Source of the DNA: Edaphobacter sp. 12200R-103
GTDB taxonomy: Bacteria; Acidobacteriota; Terriglobia; Terriglobales; Acidobacteriaceae
Length of the DNA stretch: 64,000 nt
Reading direction: 5' to 3'
NCBI RefSeq assembly: GCF_010093025.1
Contig: NZ_CP048114.1
Location: 2,356,001-2,420,000, forward strand
Under the pieces are notes generated by a model. It was not told the origin of the DNA, did not search any database, and saw only the letters and a list, made by a program, of their open reading frames with translations. Below, in pieces: positions 1-7,263 of this stretch. Position 1 is the stretch's first letter, and the number at the start of each line of letters is the position of its first letter. The translations under genes were made by a program, and so were the position numbers.

Positions 1-1289
1 AGAACGGTGGTTACGCCCAGATCCCTCCTCTAGCGGGAGATGAGGACTTCGGACTGGTCGCCGGAAAGGATATCACCCAGCTCATCTCGCTCCAGACCTA
101 CAGCTGCGTGGAGTGTGGCCGGTGCACGGAGCACTGCCCCGCCTCAACAACCGGCAAGGTTCTCAATCCAAAAGAGATCATCCTCGGGCTGCGTACTTAC
201 CTGAACGGGTTCGGGCCTCAATCGGACTCTCCCCTGCTTACTGAATCTCCCGTCACTTCTCCGGACAATCCTCCTGCAAATTATCTGAGCATGGAGGCTG
301 CCTTTGAGTGCACGACCTGCGGGAGCTGCGAGTTCCAGTGCCCGGTGGGGATTCAGCATGTGCCTGTAATAGTTGGGCTTAGGCGGGGAGCTACGAATAC
401 CGGAGCCTGGGAGGACGACTACGGGACGAAGCTCTTTCTCGCCCTCGAAAAGAACGGCAATGCTCTCGGGCTAAGCTCTCTTGAGAGGGATAAGTTCCTT
501 CAGAAACAGGGTTTCCCCATCTTCGATGGCACCCAGGAGTACTGCCTGTGGCTGGGCTGCATGGGGAGCTACGACCCGAAAGGCCGTGAGATTATCGCCG
601 ACTTCGCCCGGGTCATGCAGCACCTGGGGACCAACTTCGGCGTCCTCAAAAAGGAGAAGTGCACAGGAGACCCCGCGCGGCGGCTGGGGAACGATCTCGT
701 CTTCCAGAATCTGGCCGAAGCGGGGCTGAAGAGCTTCGAGGCAGCCAAGGTCAAAAAGATCGTTACGATCTGCCCGCACTGCGTGCGCACCATCGCGACC
801 GACTGGAGGGAGTTCGGCATCGCGCCAGAGATCGAGCATCACTCCGAGTTCATGGCGCGGCACAAAGACCAGTTGTCTGAGGATAAGTGGAAGGTTCCAT
901 CGATCGTATATCACGACCCTTGTTACCTCGGACGATACAGAGGTATCTATGAAGAACCTCGCACAATTGTCGAACAAAGTGGATTCATAATCGAAGCTTC
1001 GCGTTCGCGCGAACGTAGCTTCTGCTGCGGAGCAGGTGGGGGGCTCGCTTTTCTCGGCGAAGAAGCCGGGGAGCGGGTAAGCCACGTCCGCGCCAAAGAA
1101 CTAACGGATACTGGCGCTCAGATAATCGCTACCGCCTGTCCTTTCTGCAATACGATGTTCCGCGATGCACTGACTGCCGTCTCAGAGCATCCACCGCAGT
1201 TGCTGGATATCGCGCAGCTTACCGCCCGTGCCCTGCCAGCATCGCAACCAGCAGCAAACCAGTCACCGGAATCAGGAGGAGCGCAGTGA
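1..1289 (+). CDS. Fe-S oxidoreductase with two CCG domains (5' end outside window), probable ETF:quinone oxidoreductase
   Basis: The reading frame is open from base 3, so the N-terminus lies before the window. The visible ~428 residues hold two 4Fe-4S motifs (CVECGRCTEHCP and CTTCGSCEFQCP) and two cysteine-rich CCG repeats. The first repeat is variant (EKCTGDPARR, later CPHC); the second is canonical (DPCYLGRY, FCCGAGGG, CPFC). This is the cytosolic half of heterodisulfide-reductase-D-like, membrane-bound ETF:menaquinone oxidoreductases, whose missing N-terminus would hold the membrane segments. The stop overlaps the etfB start (GTGA), so the three genes are probably one operon passing electrons from ETF to the quinone pool. 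Family call is strong; the quinone role rests on context. Confidence 0.85.
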   Translation, partial: NGGYAQIPPLAGDEDFGLVAGKDITQLISLQTYSCVECGRCTEHCPASTTGKVLNPKEIILGLRTYLNGFGPQSDSPLLTESPVTSPDNPPANYLSMEAAFECTTCGSCEFQCPVGIQHVPVIVGLRRGATNTGAWEDDYGTKLFLALEKNGNALGLSSLERDKFLQKQGFPIFDGTQEYCLWLGCMGSYDPKGREIIADFARVMQHLGTNFGVLKKEKCTGDPARRLGNDLVFQNLAEAGLKSFEAAKVKKIVTICPHCVRTIATDWREFGIAPEIEHHSEFMARHKDQLSEDKWKVPSIVYHDPCYLGRYRGIYEEPRTIVEQSGFIIEASRSRERSFCCGAGGGLAFLGEEAGERVSHVRAKELTDTGAQIIATACPFCNTMFRDALTAVSEHPPQLLDIAQLTARALPASQPAANQSPESGGAQ

Positions 1290-2053
1290 AGATCGTCGTA
1301 GCCATCAAACAGGTGCCGGAACGTGATGCTCCCATTCGCATCGCTGCAGACGGCCGATGGATCGAAGAGGGTGACCTGAACTACACCATCAACGAGCCGG
1401 ACGCCTACGCGCTCGAAGAGGCGCTACAGTTCAAGGAGAAGCAAGGGACGGGAGAGGTCGTCGTCATCTCCGCCGGTCCGGAGCGCGTGCAGAGCACCCT
1501 GCGTGAGGCGCTGGCCAAAGGAGCCGATCGGGCGATCCATATCGAGTGTGACGATCCGGGCTCGCGCGATACGCTCGGCGTCGCGCAGATTCTGGCAGAG
1601 GCGATCAGGGCCGAATCCCCCGACCTGATCCTGACGGGCCTGCAGTCCGACGATCTTGGGCTGGGGCAGACAGGAGTGGTGCTTGCCGAGTTGCTCGGCA
1701 TACCACACGCCACCATCATCATGCAGATCGAGCCCACCGCCGGCGGCCTGAAGGTCAAGCGCGAGCTCGAGGATGGATGGTTTCAGCACCTGGAGATGCC
1801 CCTGCCCGCGCTGCTGACGATGCAGTCCGGCGGAAACAAGCTGCGATATGCCACGCTGATGGGGATCAAGAAGGCGAAGACGAAGGAACTGAAGTCCGTT
1901 CCTGCAGCGACGTCGGCCAGCGGACCTGCCGTGTCGCTCGAGCGCGTGTATCTGCCGGAGAAACAGAAGAAGACCGAGATGCTGACCGGCTCCCCGCAGG
2001 AGATTGCCGCAAAGATCGTCGAGAAGCTGAAGTTTGAGGTGAGGGTGCTATGA
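1286..2053 (+). CDS. etfB: Electron transfer flavoprotein beta subunit
   Basis: A 255-residue protein beginning MKIVVAIKQVP, the usual EtfB start, with the later stretch LILTGLQSDDLGLGQTG typical of the AMP/FAD-binding core. GTG start overlaps the upstream stop as GTGA and has an AGGAGGA ribosome site at 1274-1280. EtfB pairs with EtfA to accept electrons from acyl-CoA dehydrogenases. The start of etfA overlaps its stop as ATGA, which suggests translational coupling. Whether this pair bifurcates electrons cannot be decided by reading; the fused position beside a CCG Fe-S protein suggests simple transfer to quinone. Confidence 0.93.
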   Translation: MKIVVAIKQVPERDAPIRIAADGRWIEEGDLNYTINEPDAYALEEALQFKEKQGTGEVVVISAGPERVQSTLREALAKGADRAIHIECDDPGSRDTLGVAQILAEAIRAESPDLILTGLQSDDLGLGQTGVVLAELLGIPHATIIMQIEPTAGGLKVKRELEDGWFQHLEMPLPALLTMQSGGNKLRYATLMGIKKAKTKELKSVPAATSASGPAVSLERVYLPEKQKKTEMLTGSPQEIAAKIVEKLKFEVRVL

Positions 2054-3036
2054 GCGGAGTGCTTGTCGTTGTAGAGCAGCGCGGCGGCGCCTGGAACCGG
2101 ATGAGCTTCGAGACGCTTGCAGCGGGTCAGCAGCTGGCGGCGAAGCTGGGCTCGGAGTGCTCGGCAGCGATACTGGCAGCGGATTCTTCCCCGCTTCTGC
2201 CCGAGCTGCGCTCGAAGAACCTCAAAAAGGTCTTCGCGGTCGAGCACAATCTACTGGCGAACTACACCGCCGATGGCTACGTTGCGGCGCTGAAGCAGCT
2301 GATCCAACGGGAGCAGCCTGACTTTGTGCTCTTCCCTCATACCTACCAGGTTCGCGATTATGCTCCGGCACTGGCGACCCGCTTCCAGCAGGTTCTGATC
2401 AGCGACGTAATCGGGTTCCGGGAGGCTGGCGAAGGAGGATCTCCGGTCTTCGTCCGTCAGCTGATGCAGGGCAAGCTGAATGCGGACTATCGTCATACAG
2501 CTTCCGGTCCGTGCTTTGTCTCGATCCAGGCAGGAACGTTTCGCGCGGACACTCTCGAACCCGGCAATGCACCGACTGAGACATTCACCCCGCAGCTCTC
2601 AGCCGACCAGATACGCACCAGGCCGGGAGAGCCCTTCCGTGAGTCGTCCCAGACAGTGGATCTTTCGGCTGCTCCCATCATCGTGTCGGTAGGCCGCGGT
2701 ATAGGCGAGCAGGACAATCTTCCCGTGGTCGAGGAGCTGGCACAGGCTCTGGGGGCGGAACTCGCCGCCTCGCGGCCCATCTGCGACAACGGCTGGCTGC
2801 CGATGGAGCGCCAGGTGGGAAGCTCCGGTCAGACGGTCTCCCCCAAGCTGTACGTCGCGGTGGGAATCTCCGGAGCGATTCAGCACCTGGTGGGAATGAA
2901 GGGATCGAAGGCGGTTCTGGCGATCAATAAGGATGAAAATGCGCCAATCTTCGAGATCGCGGACTATGGGGTGGTGGGGGACCTGTTTGAAGTGGTCCCG
3001 GAGCTGACGAAGGCGGTCCTGGCAGCGAAGTCGTGA
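2050..3036 (+). CDS. etfA: Electron transfer flavoprotein alpha subunit
   Basis: A 328-residue protein with the EtfA N-terminal domain (LVVVEQRGG) and the C-terminal FAD-binding signature (VGISGAIQHLVGMKG, then AINKDENAPIFEIADYG). It forms the FAD-carrying subunit of the heterodimer with the preceding gene. It is the last gene of the three-gene unit; a REP-like palindrome follows about 50 bases after the stop and may mark the transcript end. Length and motifs match the family. Confidence 0.94.
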   Translation: MSGVLVVVEQRGGAWNRMSFETLAAGQQLAAKLGSECSAAILAADSSPLLPELRSKNLKKVFAVEHNLLANYTADGYVAALKQLIQREQPDFVLFPHTYQVRDYAPALATRFQQVLISDVIGFREAGEGGSPVFVRQLMQGKLNADYRHTASGPCFVSIQAGTFRADTLEPGNAPTETFTPQLSADQIRTRPGEPFRESSQTVDLSAAPIIVSVGRGIGEQDNLPVVEELAQALGAELAASRPICDNGWLPMERQVGSSGQTVSPKLYVAVGISGAIQHLVGMKGSKAVLAINKDENAPIFEIADYGVVGDLFEVVPELTKAVLAAKS

Positions 3037-3084
3037 GCCGGGATGGTAGCGTTGCGCGGGTTTGCATTCGAGGCCCTCGGAGAA

Positions 3085-3149
3085 CCGCAGATCCTTCGAC
3101 TCCGCATCTCGCGATAAAGCTGCGAGAGGCTCCGCTCAAGATGACACCT
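3085..3149. repeat. REP-like element, family A
   Basis: The unit reads CCGCAGATCCTTCGACTCCG, an internal hairpin (TCTCGCGATAAAGCTGCGAGA), then CTCCGCTCAAGATGACACCT. The same string in either orientation recurs near 15.6, 54.4 and 59.1 kb and inside the dus gene at 35.35 kb. It lies in the gap between etfA and moaA. No transposase is linked to it here. Confidence 0.85.
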
Positions 3150-3328
3150 GGGGGACGGAGTGCGATAAAGTGGCACCTCACCGAGTGCGGCAATGAGCAT
3201 GTTCCGGGATGGATGCTGCCGGGGGATGTTTTTGCGGGTTTTCCGGGGGACCGATCTATACTGAACGCTCTGTGTCCCTTGCTTCGCTTTCTGTCCAGAT
3301 GCATCGAATCATATTGAAGAAGAAGGCC

Positions 3329-4423
3329 ATGGCAACGATCTCCCCACCTCCGGCAGCCTGGGCTGAGACTGAGAGTCTGGCACTGGATGACCGTGCCGGA
3401 CAGCAACGCCTCCGCGACCGTTTTGGGCGCGCCATTACGGATCTGCGGCTTTCGGTGACTGACCGCTGCAACTACCGGTGTGTCTACTGCAGGACGGGAA
3501 ATGAAGGCGCTCAGTACAGTGAGCTGGCTACTGAGCACTACCTGCGGATGGTTCGGCTGATGGTCGGCCTTGGGATCGAAAAGGTTCGCCTGACCGGGGG
3601 CGAACCCCTGCTGCGAGCCGGCCTGGTGGAGATGGTTCGTGAGTTGGCGACGCTCAGGACCGCCTTCGATTCGTCCGGCAACCCGACAGAAGATGGCGAG
3701 CCCCTGGACCTGGCGCTGACCACGAACGGGCACCTGCTGGAGGGTCTGGCGAAGCCCCTGAAAGAGGCTGGCCTTGGCCGGGTGACCGTGAGTATGGATG
3801 CCGTCGATCCGGAGACTTTTTCTGCAATCACCCGCGTTCCCAGGAGCTATAACCGGGTTCTTGCAGGCATCCGCCGGGCGGCAGAGGCAGGTCTGGGTCC
3901 GGTCAAGGTGAACTGCGTCCTTCTGCGCGGCTTCAACGATCACCAGATCGAGTCATTTGCGGAGTTTTCGCGCCGTGAGAAGGTAATCGTGCGGTTTATC
4001 GAATTTATGCCGCTGGAAGAGGACCGCAGCTGGAGGCCGGAGACAGTGGTGCCCATGAACGAGATTCTGGACCGTCTGGAGGCGTATCGACCGCTGGTAG
4101 AGCTGCCCCTGCATACGGCAAGCGAGACCGCACGGAGGTTTACCTTTGACGATGGGTTGGGAGAAATCGGAATCATCGCACCGGTTTCGCGTCCCTTCTG
4201 CGGTCACTGCAGCCGCATTCGCATTACGTCGGACGGCAAGCTGCGCACCTGCCTGTTTTCACAGAGCGATCATGATCTTTATGGCCGCATGTTGCGAGGT
4301 GGAACCGATCACGAACTGGTGACGTATATCCGGCAGGTTGTCTTCCAGAAAGAAGAACGCCATCATATCGGTGAACCTGGATTTGAGAAGCCGTCACGAA
4401 ATATGGTCCATATAGGCGGTTAG
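3329..4423 (+). CDS. moaA: GTP 3',8-cyclase (molybdenum cofactor biosynthesis MoaA)
   Basis: A radical-SAM protein of 364 residues with the N-terminal cluster motif CNYRCVYC, the LTGGEPLLR strand, and the C-terminal cluster cysteines in FCGHCSRIRITSDGKLRTCL. It converts GTP to 3',8-cyclo-GTP at the start of molybdopterin synthesis. I chose ATG 3329, which follows GAAGAAGAAGG and starts MATISPP; the frame is open to 3209 but the extra residues look non-coding. The C-terminus ends MVHIGG, the usual MoaA double-glycine tail. A TATACT at 3257-3262 could be a -10 box. Other moa genes are not nearby, but the molybdopterin enzyme at 21941 would use the cofactor. Confidence 0.93.
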   Translation: MATISPPPAAWAETESLALDDRAGQQRLRDRFGRAITDLRLSVTDRCNYRCVYCRTGNEGAQYSELATEHYLRMVRLMVGLGIEKVRLTGGEPLLRAGLVEMVRELATLRTAFDSSGNPTEDGEPLDLALTTNGHLLEGLAKPLKEAGLGRVTVSMDAVDPETFSAITRVPRSYNRVLAGIRRAAEAGLGPVKVNCVLLRGFNDHQIESFAEFSRREKVIVRFIEFMPLEEDRSWRPETVVPMNEILDRLEAYRPLVELPLHTASETARRFTFDDGLGEIGIIAPVSRPFCGHCSRIRITSDGKLRTCLFSQSDHDLYGRMLRGGTDHELVTYIRQVVFQKEERHHIGEPGFEKPSRNMVHIGG

Positions 4424-4433
4424 CTTTTTTGAG

Positions 4434-4485
4434 CGACGCACACTGAAGCAAAAGCCTTCGCCACGGAGAGCGGGGACGCAAGAAG
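4434..4485 (+). promoter_or_regulatory. Leader resembling the first half of a c-di-GMP-I (GEMM) aptamer (weak candidate)
   Basis: In the gap before the GGDEF gene, GCAAA (4448-4452) is followed by a possible stem CTTCGC/GCGGGG (4456-4461 with 4470-4475, two G-U pairs) and then GGGGACGCAAG. This order resembles the GEMM P1b region. I do not find the tetraloop receptor or second helix of a GEMM aptamer downstream, so this may be coincidence. Confidence 0.2.
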
Positions 4486-4517
4486 GAGTTTTAGAACTGT
4501 TCGATTTGAAGGGATCT

Positions 4518-5597
4518 GTGTTAAAAGACCGACGCCAGTTCGAGGTTGTCGACGGCCGCCAGCTGGATCACCTGAGGGTGTTCCACGATGTGGCGCGCGC
4601 GTTGACGGCGAGCCTGGAGCTGGAGGAGATTCTGAGCGCTATCATGAACAAGATGGCCCAGTTCTTCGGTCCGGAGCGCTGGTCTATGCTGCTGGTCGAT
4701 GAAAAGACCGGCCAGCTGTACTACGCGATTGCGGTGGGTGAAAACTCCGAGAGCCTACGCGGGCTGCGAGTGCCGATGGGCGAGGGCGTCGCAGGGTGGG
4801 TAGCGGCCACAGGCAATCCGCTGGTGGTACCGGACGTCAAGCTCGATCCGCAATGGGCGGCTTTTTCGGCCAAGCATCCTGATCTCAACATCCAGTCGAT
4901 CGCCTGCGTTCCTGTGCGTTCGGGCGACAAGACGCTGGGAGTGATCCAGCTGTTGAACAGCAAGCTGGATCTGCTCTCCGAATACTCGATCTCCTTCCTG
5001 CGAATCCTGTGCGACTACGCGGCCATCGCGATTCAGAATGCGCGATCGATGACGCTGATCCAGGAGCTGACCATCACGGACGATTGCACCGGGCTGTTCA
5101 ATGCCAGACATCTTTACACGATGCTGGAGGAAGAAGTGACAAAGCGACAGGAGTTCAGCCTGATGTTTATGGACCTCGATCGCTTCAAGTCCGTCAACGA
5201 TACGCATGGGCACCTGATCGGCAGTCGTTTGCTGGCGGAGGTGGGAAACCTGATGCGCCGTTCTCTTGGCCCCGCCAACGCGGCCTTCCGGTACGGCGGC
5301 GATGAGTTTGTCGCCCTGTTGCCAGGAATGGGCAAGGCGGCTGGTACAGGGGCTGCACTGGCGTTGTGGGAGGACCTGCGCAGAAATCCGTTCCTCGAAG
5401 GTGCAGGGCTTTCGCTCAAGCTGTCGGGCAGCTTTGGCCTGGCAACCTACCCGGAGGATGGCAACACAGTCCCAACCATCCTTCGCGCCGCGGACGAGAT
5501 GATGTACAAGGCCAAGACGACGCGTGACAACGTGGCCGTGGCGGGACGAGGGCTGACGATGAACCGTGAGCCCAGCGTCATCCGCTCGGTGCGGTAG
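4518..5597 (+). CDS. GAF-domain diguanylate cyclase
   Basis: Roughly residues 25-185 form a GAF sensor domain (LEEILSAIMNKM through YAAIAIQNA) and the rest a GGDEF domain with DDCTGLFNARH, MDLDRFKSVND, HLIGSRLL and an intact active site YGGDEF. It should make c-di-GMP. No RxxD inhibitory site is visible before GGDEF (NAAFRYGGDEF), so product inhibition is probably absent. There is no membrane segment, so it is a soluble sensor. The start is uncertain: GTG 4518 has GAAGGG four bases upstream, while an in-frame TTG at 4506 is also possible. It ends five bases from the convergent gene. Confidence 0.9.
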   Translation: MLKDRRQFEVVDGRQLDHLRVFHDVARALTASLELEEILSAIMNKMAQFFGPERWSMLLVDEKTGQLYYAIAVGENSESLRGLRVPMGEGVAGWVAATGNPLVVPDVKLDPQWAAFSAKHPDLNIQSIACVPVRSGDKTLGVIQLLNSKLDLLSEYSISFLRILCDYAAIAIQNARSMTLIQELTITDDCTGLFNARHLYTMLEEEVTKRQEFSLMFMDLDRFKSVNDTHGHLIGSRLLAEVGNLMRRSLGPANAAFRYGGDEFVALLPGMGKAAGTGAALALWEDLRRNPFLEGAGLSLKLSGSFGLATYPEDGNTVPTILRAADEMMYKAKTTRDNVAVAGRGLTMNREPSVIRSVR

Positions 5598-5601
5598 CGG
5601 A

Positions 5602-6687
5602 TTACTGGTCAGGGCGGCGCGGCGAGAGAGCGAAAGGGCGCTTTGGCTGCGGAAGAATCGCATCGCGGTTTGCAGGCGCAGTGGGATGAACGCCGAAGTC
5701 CCAGACTCCCAGATTGACCTCGCGGTCGGAGAGAATCTCCATCAGAGCGTATTCGCCGAAGGCGAGGGACTGCTTCGGCGTCAGCTTCATCCAGTGGCCT
5801 CCGGGAAGGGTCTCCGGGGTGGTTTCGACGACATCCTCGATCTGTTGAACTCCGCCGAGCAGGCTGATCTTGAAGGATGCTACGACGCGGGAGCCTGTTC
5901 TGACGTCAGCCCGGACGATGACGTAGCGACTGGATGCGGGATCGTGAGGAGGGCCATCCTTCATGGCGGTCGAAGCTCCATGGGTATCGACGGTGAGTGG
6001 AGTGGTTCCGTCGGGAACGACCGCCTCGCCAAGGCGGATGTAGATTACGGGCCGGTCGACGTGCAGCTGCACCAGGGAGCGTTCGCCCTTGAGCTGCACC
6101 AGCTGATGCGGGCTGGAAAGCGGATTGACGATGCCTTTGAGGATGTTGTGGGCCGTATTGCGATTGAGCTCGCCGTCGGACTGAGGCAGAGGCACCAGCT
6201 GAGGCTGTCCCTGGAAGGTGTCGAGAACGAGGACATCGTCGAGTTCGGGAAGCCGCAGATCGGGAGCGACTTCAGGAGTCATCGCGGCGCGGTCGGCCTC
6301 TTCCTTCAAGAGCTCGGGGTCGATGCCGGGCGCGGATCCGGGGTTCTGAGCGTCAGGATTTTGAGCGTCGGGAGATTCAGAGTGGCTGCGCTCCCATCGT
6401 TTGGTCGCCTCGAAGTCGACCAGGGCCACGGGGATCTCCTCCTGGGCGCCACCGCGCTCTGCGGAGATGTAGCGGACGCGATCGCCGACGATCTTATAGC
6501 TCATTACGAGCTGGTAGCTACCGTCCTTCAGAATAAGCCGGGTGCGGTGCGGTGCGGTTGTGTCGGCAGACGGAAGCGGCTTCTGCGCAGCAGACTGAGC
6601 ACGGAGCGATGCGCCGGTTATCTGCATCGTGCCCGCCAAAAACAGCAGGAGAAGGAACTTTATGCGGATTCGCTTCGTCTCACCCAT
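5602..6687 (-). CDS. Secreted protein of unknown function
   Basis: I do not recognise a named domain in this 361-residue protein. It starts MGETKRIRIKFLLLLFLAG and has a signal peptide likely cut after SLRAQS. A region rich in acidic and proline residues contains a short tandem repeat (PDAQN twice). The C-terminal half (RYVIVRADVRTGSRVVASFK through LMEILSDREVNLGVWDFGV) reads as a beta-rich domain. The first mature part (HRTRLILKDGSYQLVMSYKI) resembles short SH3-like lipoprotein domains that handle 'RGD/EEIP' surfaces, but this is only an impression. It stands alone between convergent and divergent neighbours. Confidence 0.75.
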   Translation of the reverse strand: MGETKRIRIKFLLLLFLAGTMQITGASLRAQSAAQKPLPSADTTAPHRTRLILKDGSYQLVMSYKIVGDRVRYISAERGGAQEEIPVALVDFEATKRWERSHSESPDAQNPDAQNPGSAPGIDPELLKEEADRAAMTPEVAPDLRLPELDDVLVLDTFQGQPQLVPLPQSDGELNRNTAHNILKGIVNPLSSPHQLVQLKGERSLVQLHVDRPVIYIRLGEAVVPDGTTPLTVDTHGASTAMKDGPPHDPASSRYVIVRADVRTGSRVVASFKISLLGGVQQIEDVVETTPETLPGGHWMKLTPKQSLAFGEYALMEILSDREVNLGVWDFGVHPTAPANRDAILPQPKRPFALSPRRPDQ

Positions 6688-6805
6688 AAACCTGATTCCA
6701 CAAGTTTAGTGCAGTGTTTTGGTTAGACGCCTCGGTGAGCAGAAGGGCGGCGGATTTTGGCATTATGCACTGGCTGTGCTAAACAAAAACAGGAACACTT
6801 CTTTC

Positions 6806-7156
6806 GTGCGTACGATCTACCAACTCGGGGTGCAGGGTCGCAGGCCATGGTGGCTGCAGGTACTTGCGCTGGTGTGCGTGGTGGCGGTCTGCCTGATGAG
6901 CACGGCGCAGATTTCGCATACGCACGCTGAGTTTTCCGCACTGAAGCAGGCCCCCCATCATAACGGCCCGTCGCCCGATGACCATTGCCCGCTGTGCGTG
7001 GCGATGCATTCAGCGCTGGCTCCGCCGAACCACTACGCTCCTGAGCCGACAATCGCAATGGAACGACTGGATTCGGTAGCTGCCGAAGCCATCCGTGTGT
7101 TCCGGTGGCGCTTCGAGATGGCCAGCCGGCCTCCGCCTGCAGAGAACTACGCCTAG
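6806..7156 (+). CDS. DUF2946-like small protein with HCPLC motif, probable metal-related
   Basis: About 116 residues: one hydrophobic segment near the N-terminus (WWLQVLALVCVVAVCL) followed by a histidine-rich stretch (ISHTHAEF, HHNG) and DDHCPLCVAMH. This arrangement matches DUF2946-type proteins found beside copper and other metal TonB receptors. Start is uncertain: GTG 6806 gives a compact protein, while an in-frame start at 6719 adds 29 residues. The next gene is a TonB receptor 107 bases on, same strand, and a MerC-like gene follows, so a shared role in metal sensing or uptake is likely but not shown. Confidence 0.65.
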   Translation: MRTIYQLGVQGRRPWWLQVLALVCVVAVCLMSTAQISHTHAEFSALKQAPHHNGPSPDDHCPLCVAMHSALAPPNHYAPEPTIAMERLDSVAAEAIRVFRWRFEMASRPPPAENYA

Positions 7157-7263
7157 TTCCTGCGGGTATCCGATTTTTCCGTAAGTTTTTCGGACGAGTT
7201 CGCTTACCTGTCTTTGCAGGTCGTAACTGCACTTTCCTTTCAGATTCGACAGGAGTTTTTTTC

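Noticed and set aside
3150..3328. Possible Moco riboswitch before moaA
   Set aside because: I could not find the conserved Moco motif elements; only a possible -10 box and a ribosome site are visible.
2924..3943. A 339-codon minus-strand frame across the etfA end, the REP element and moaA
   Set aside because: It crosses two certain genes and a repeat and has no domain.
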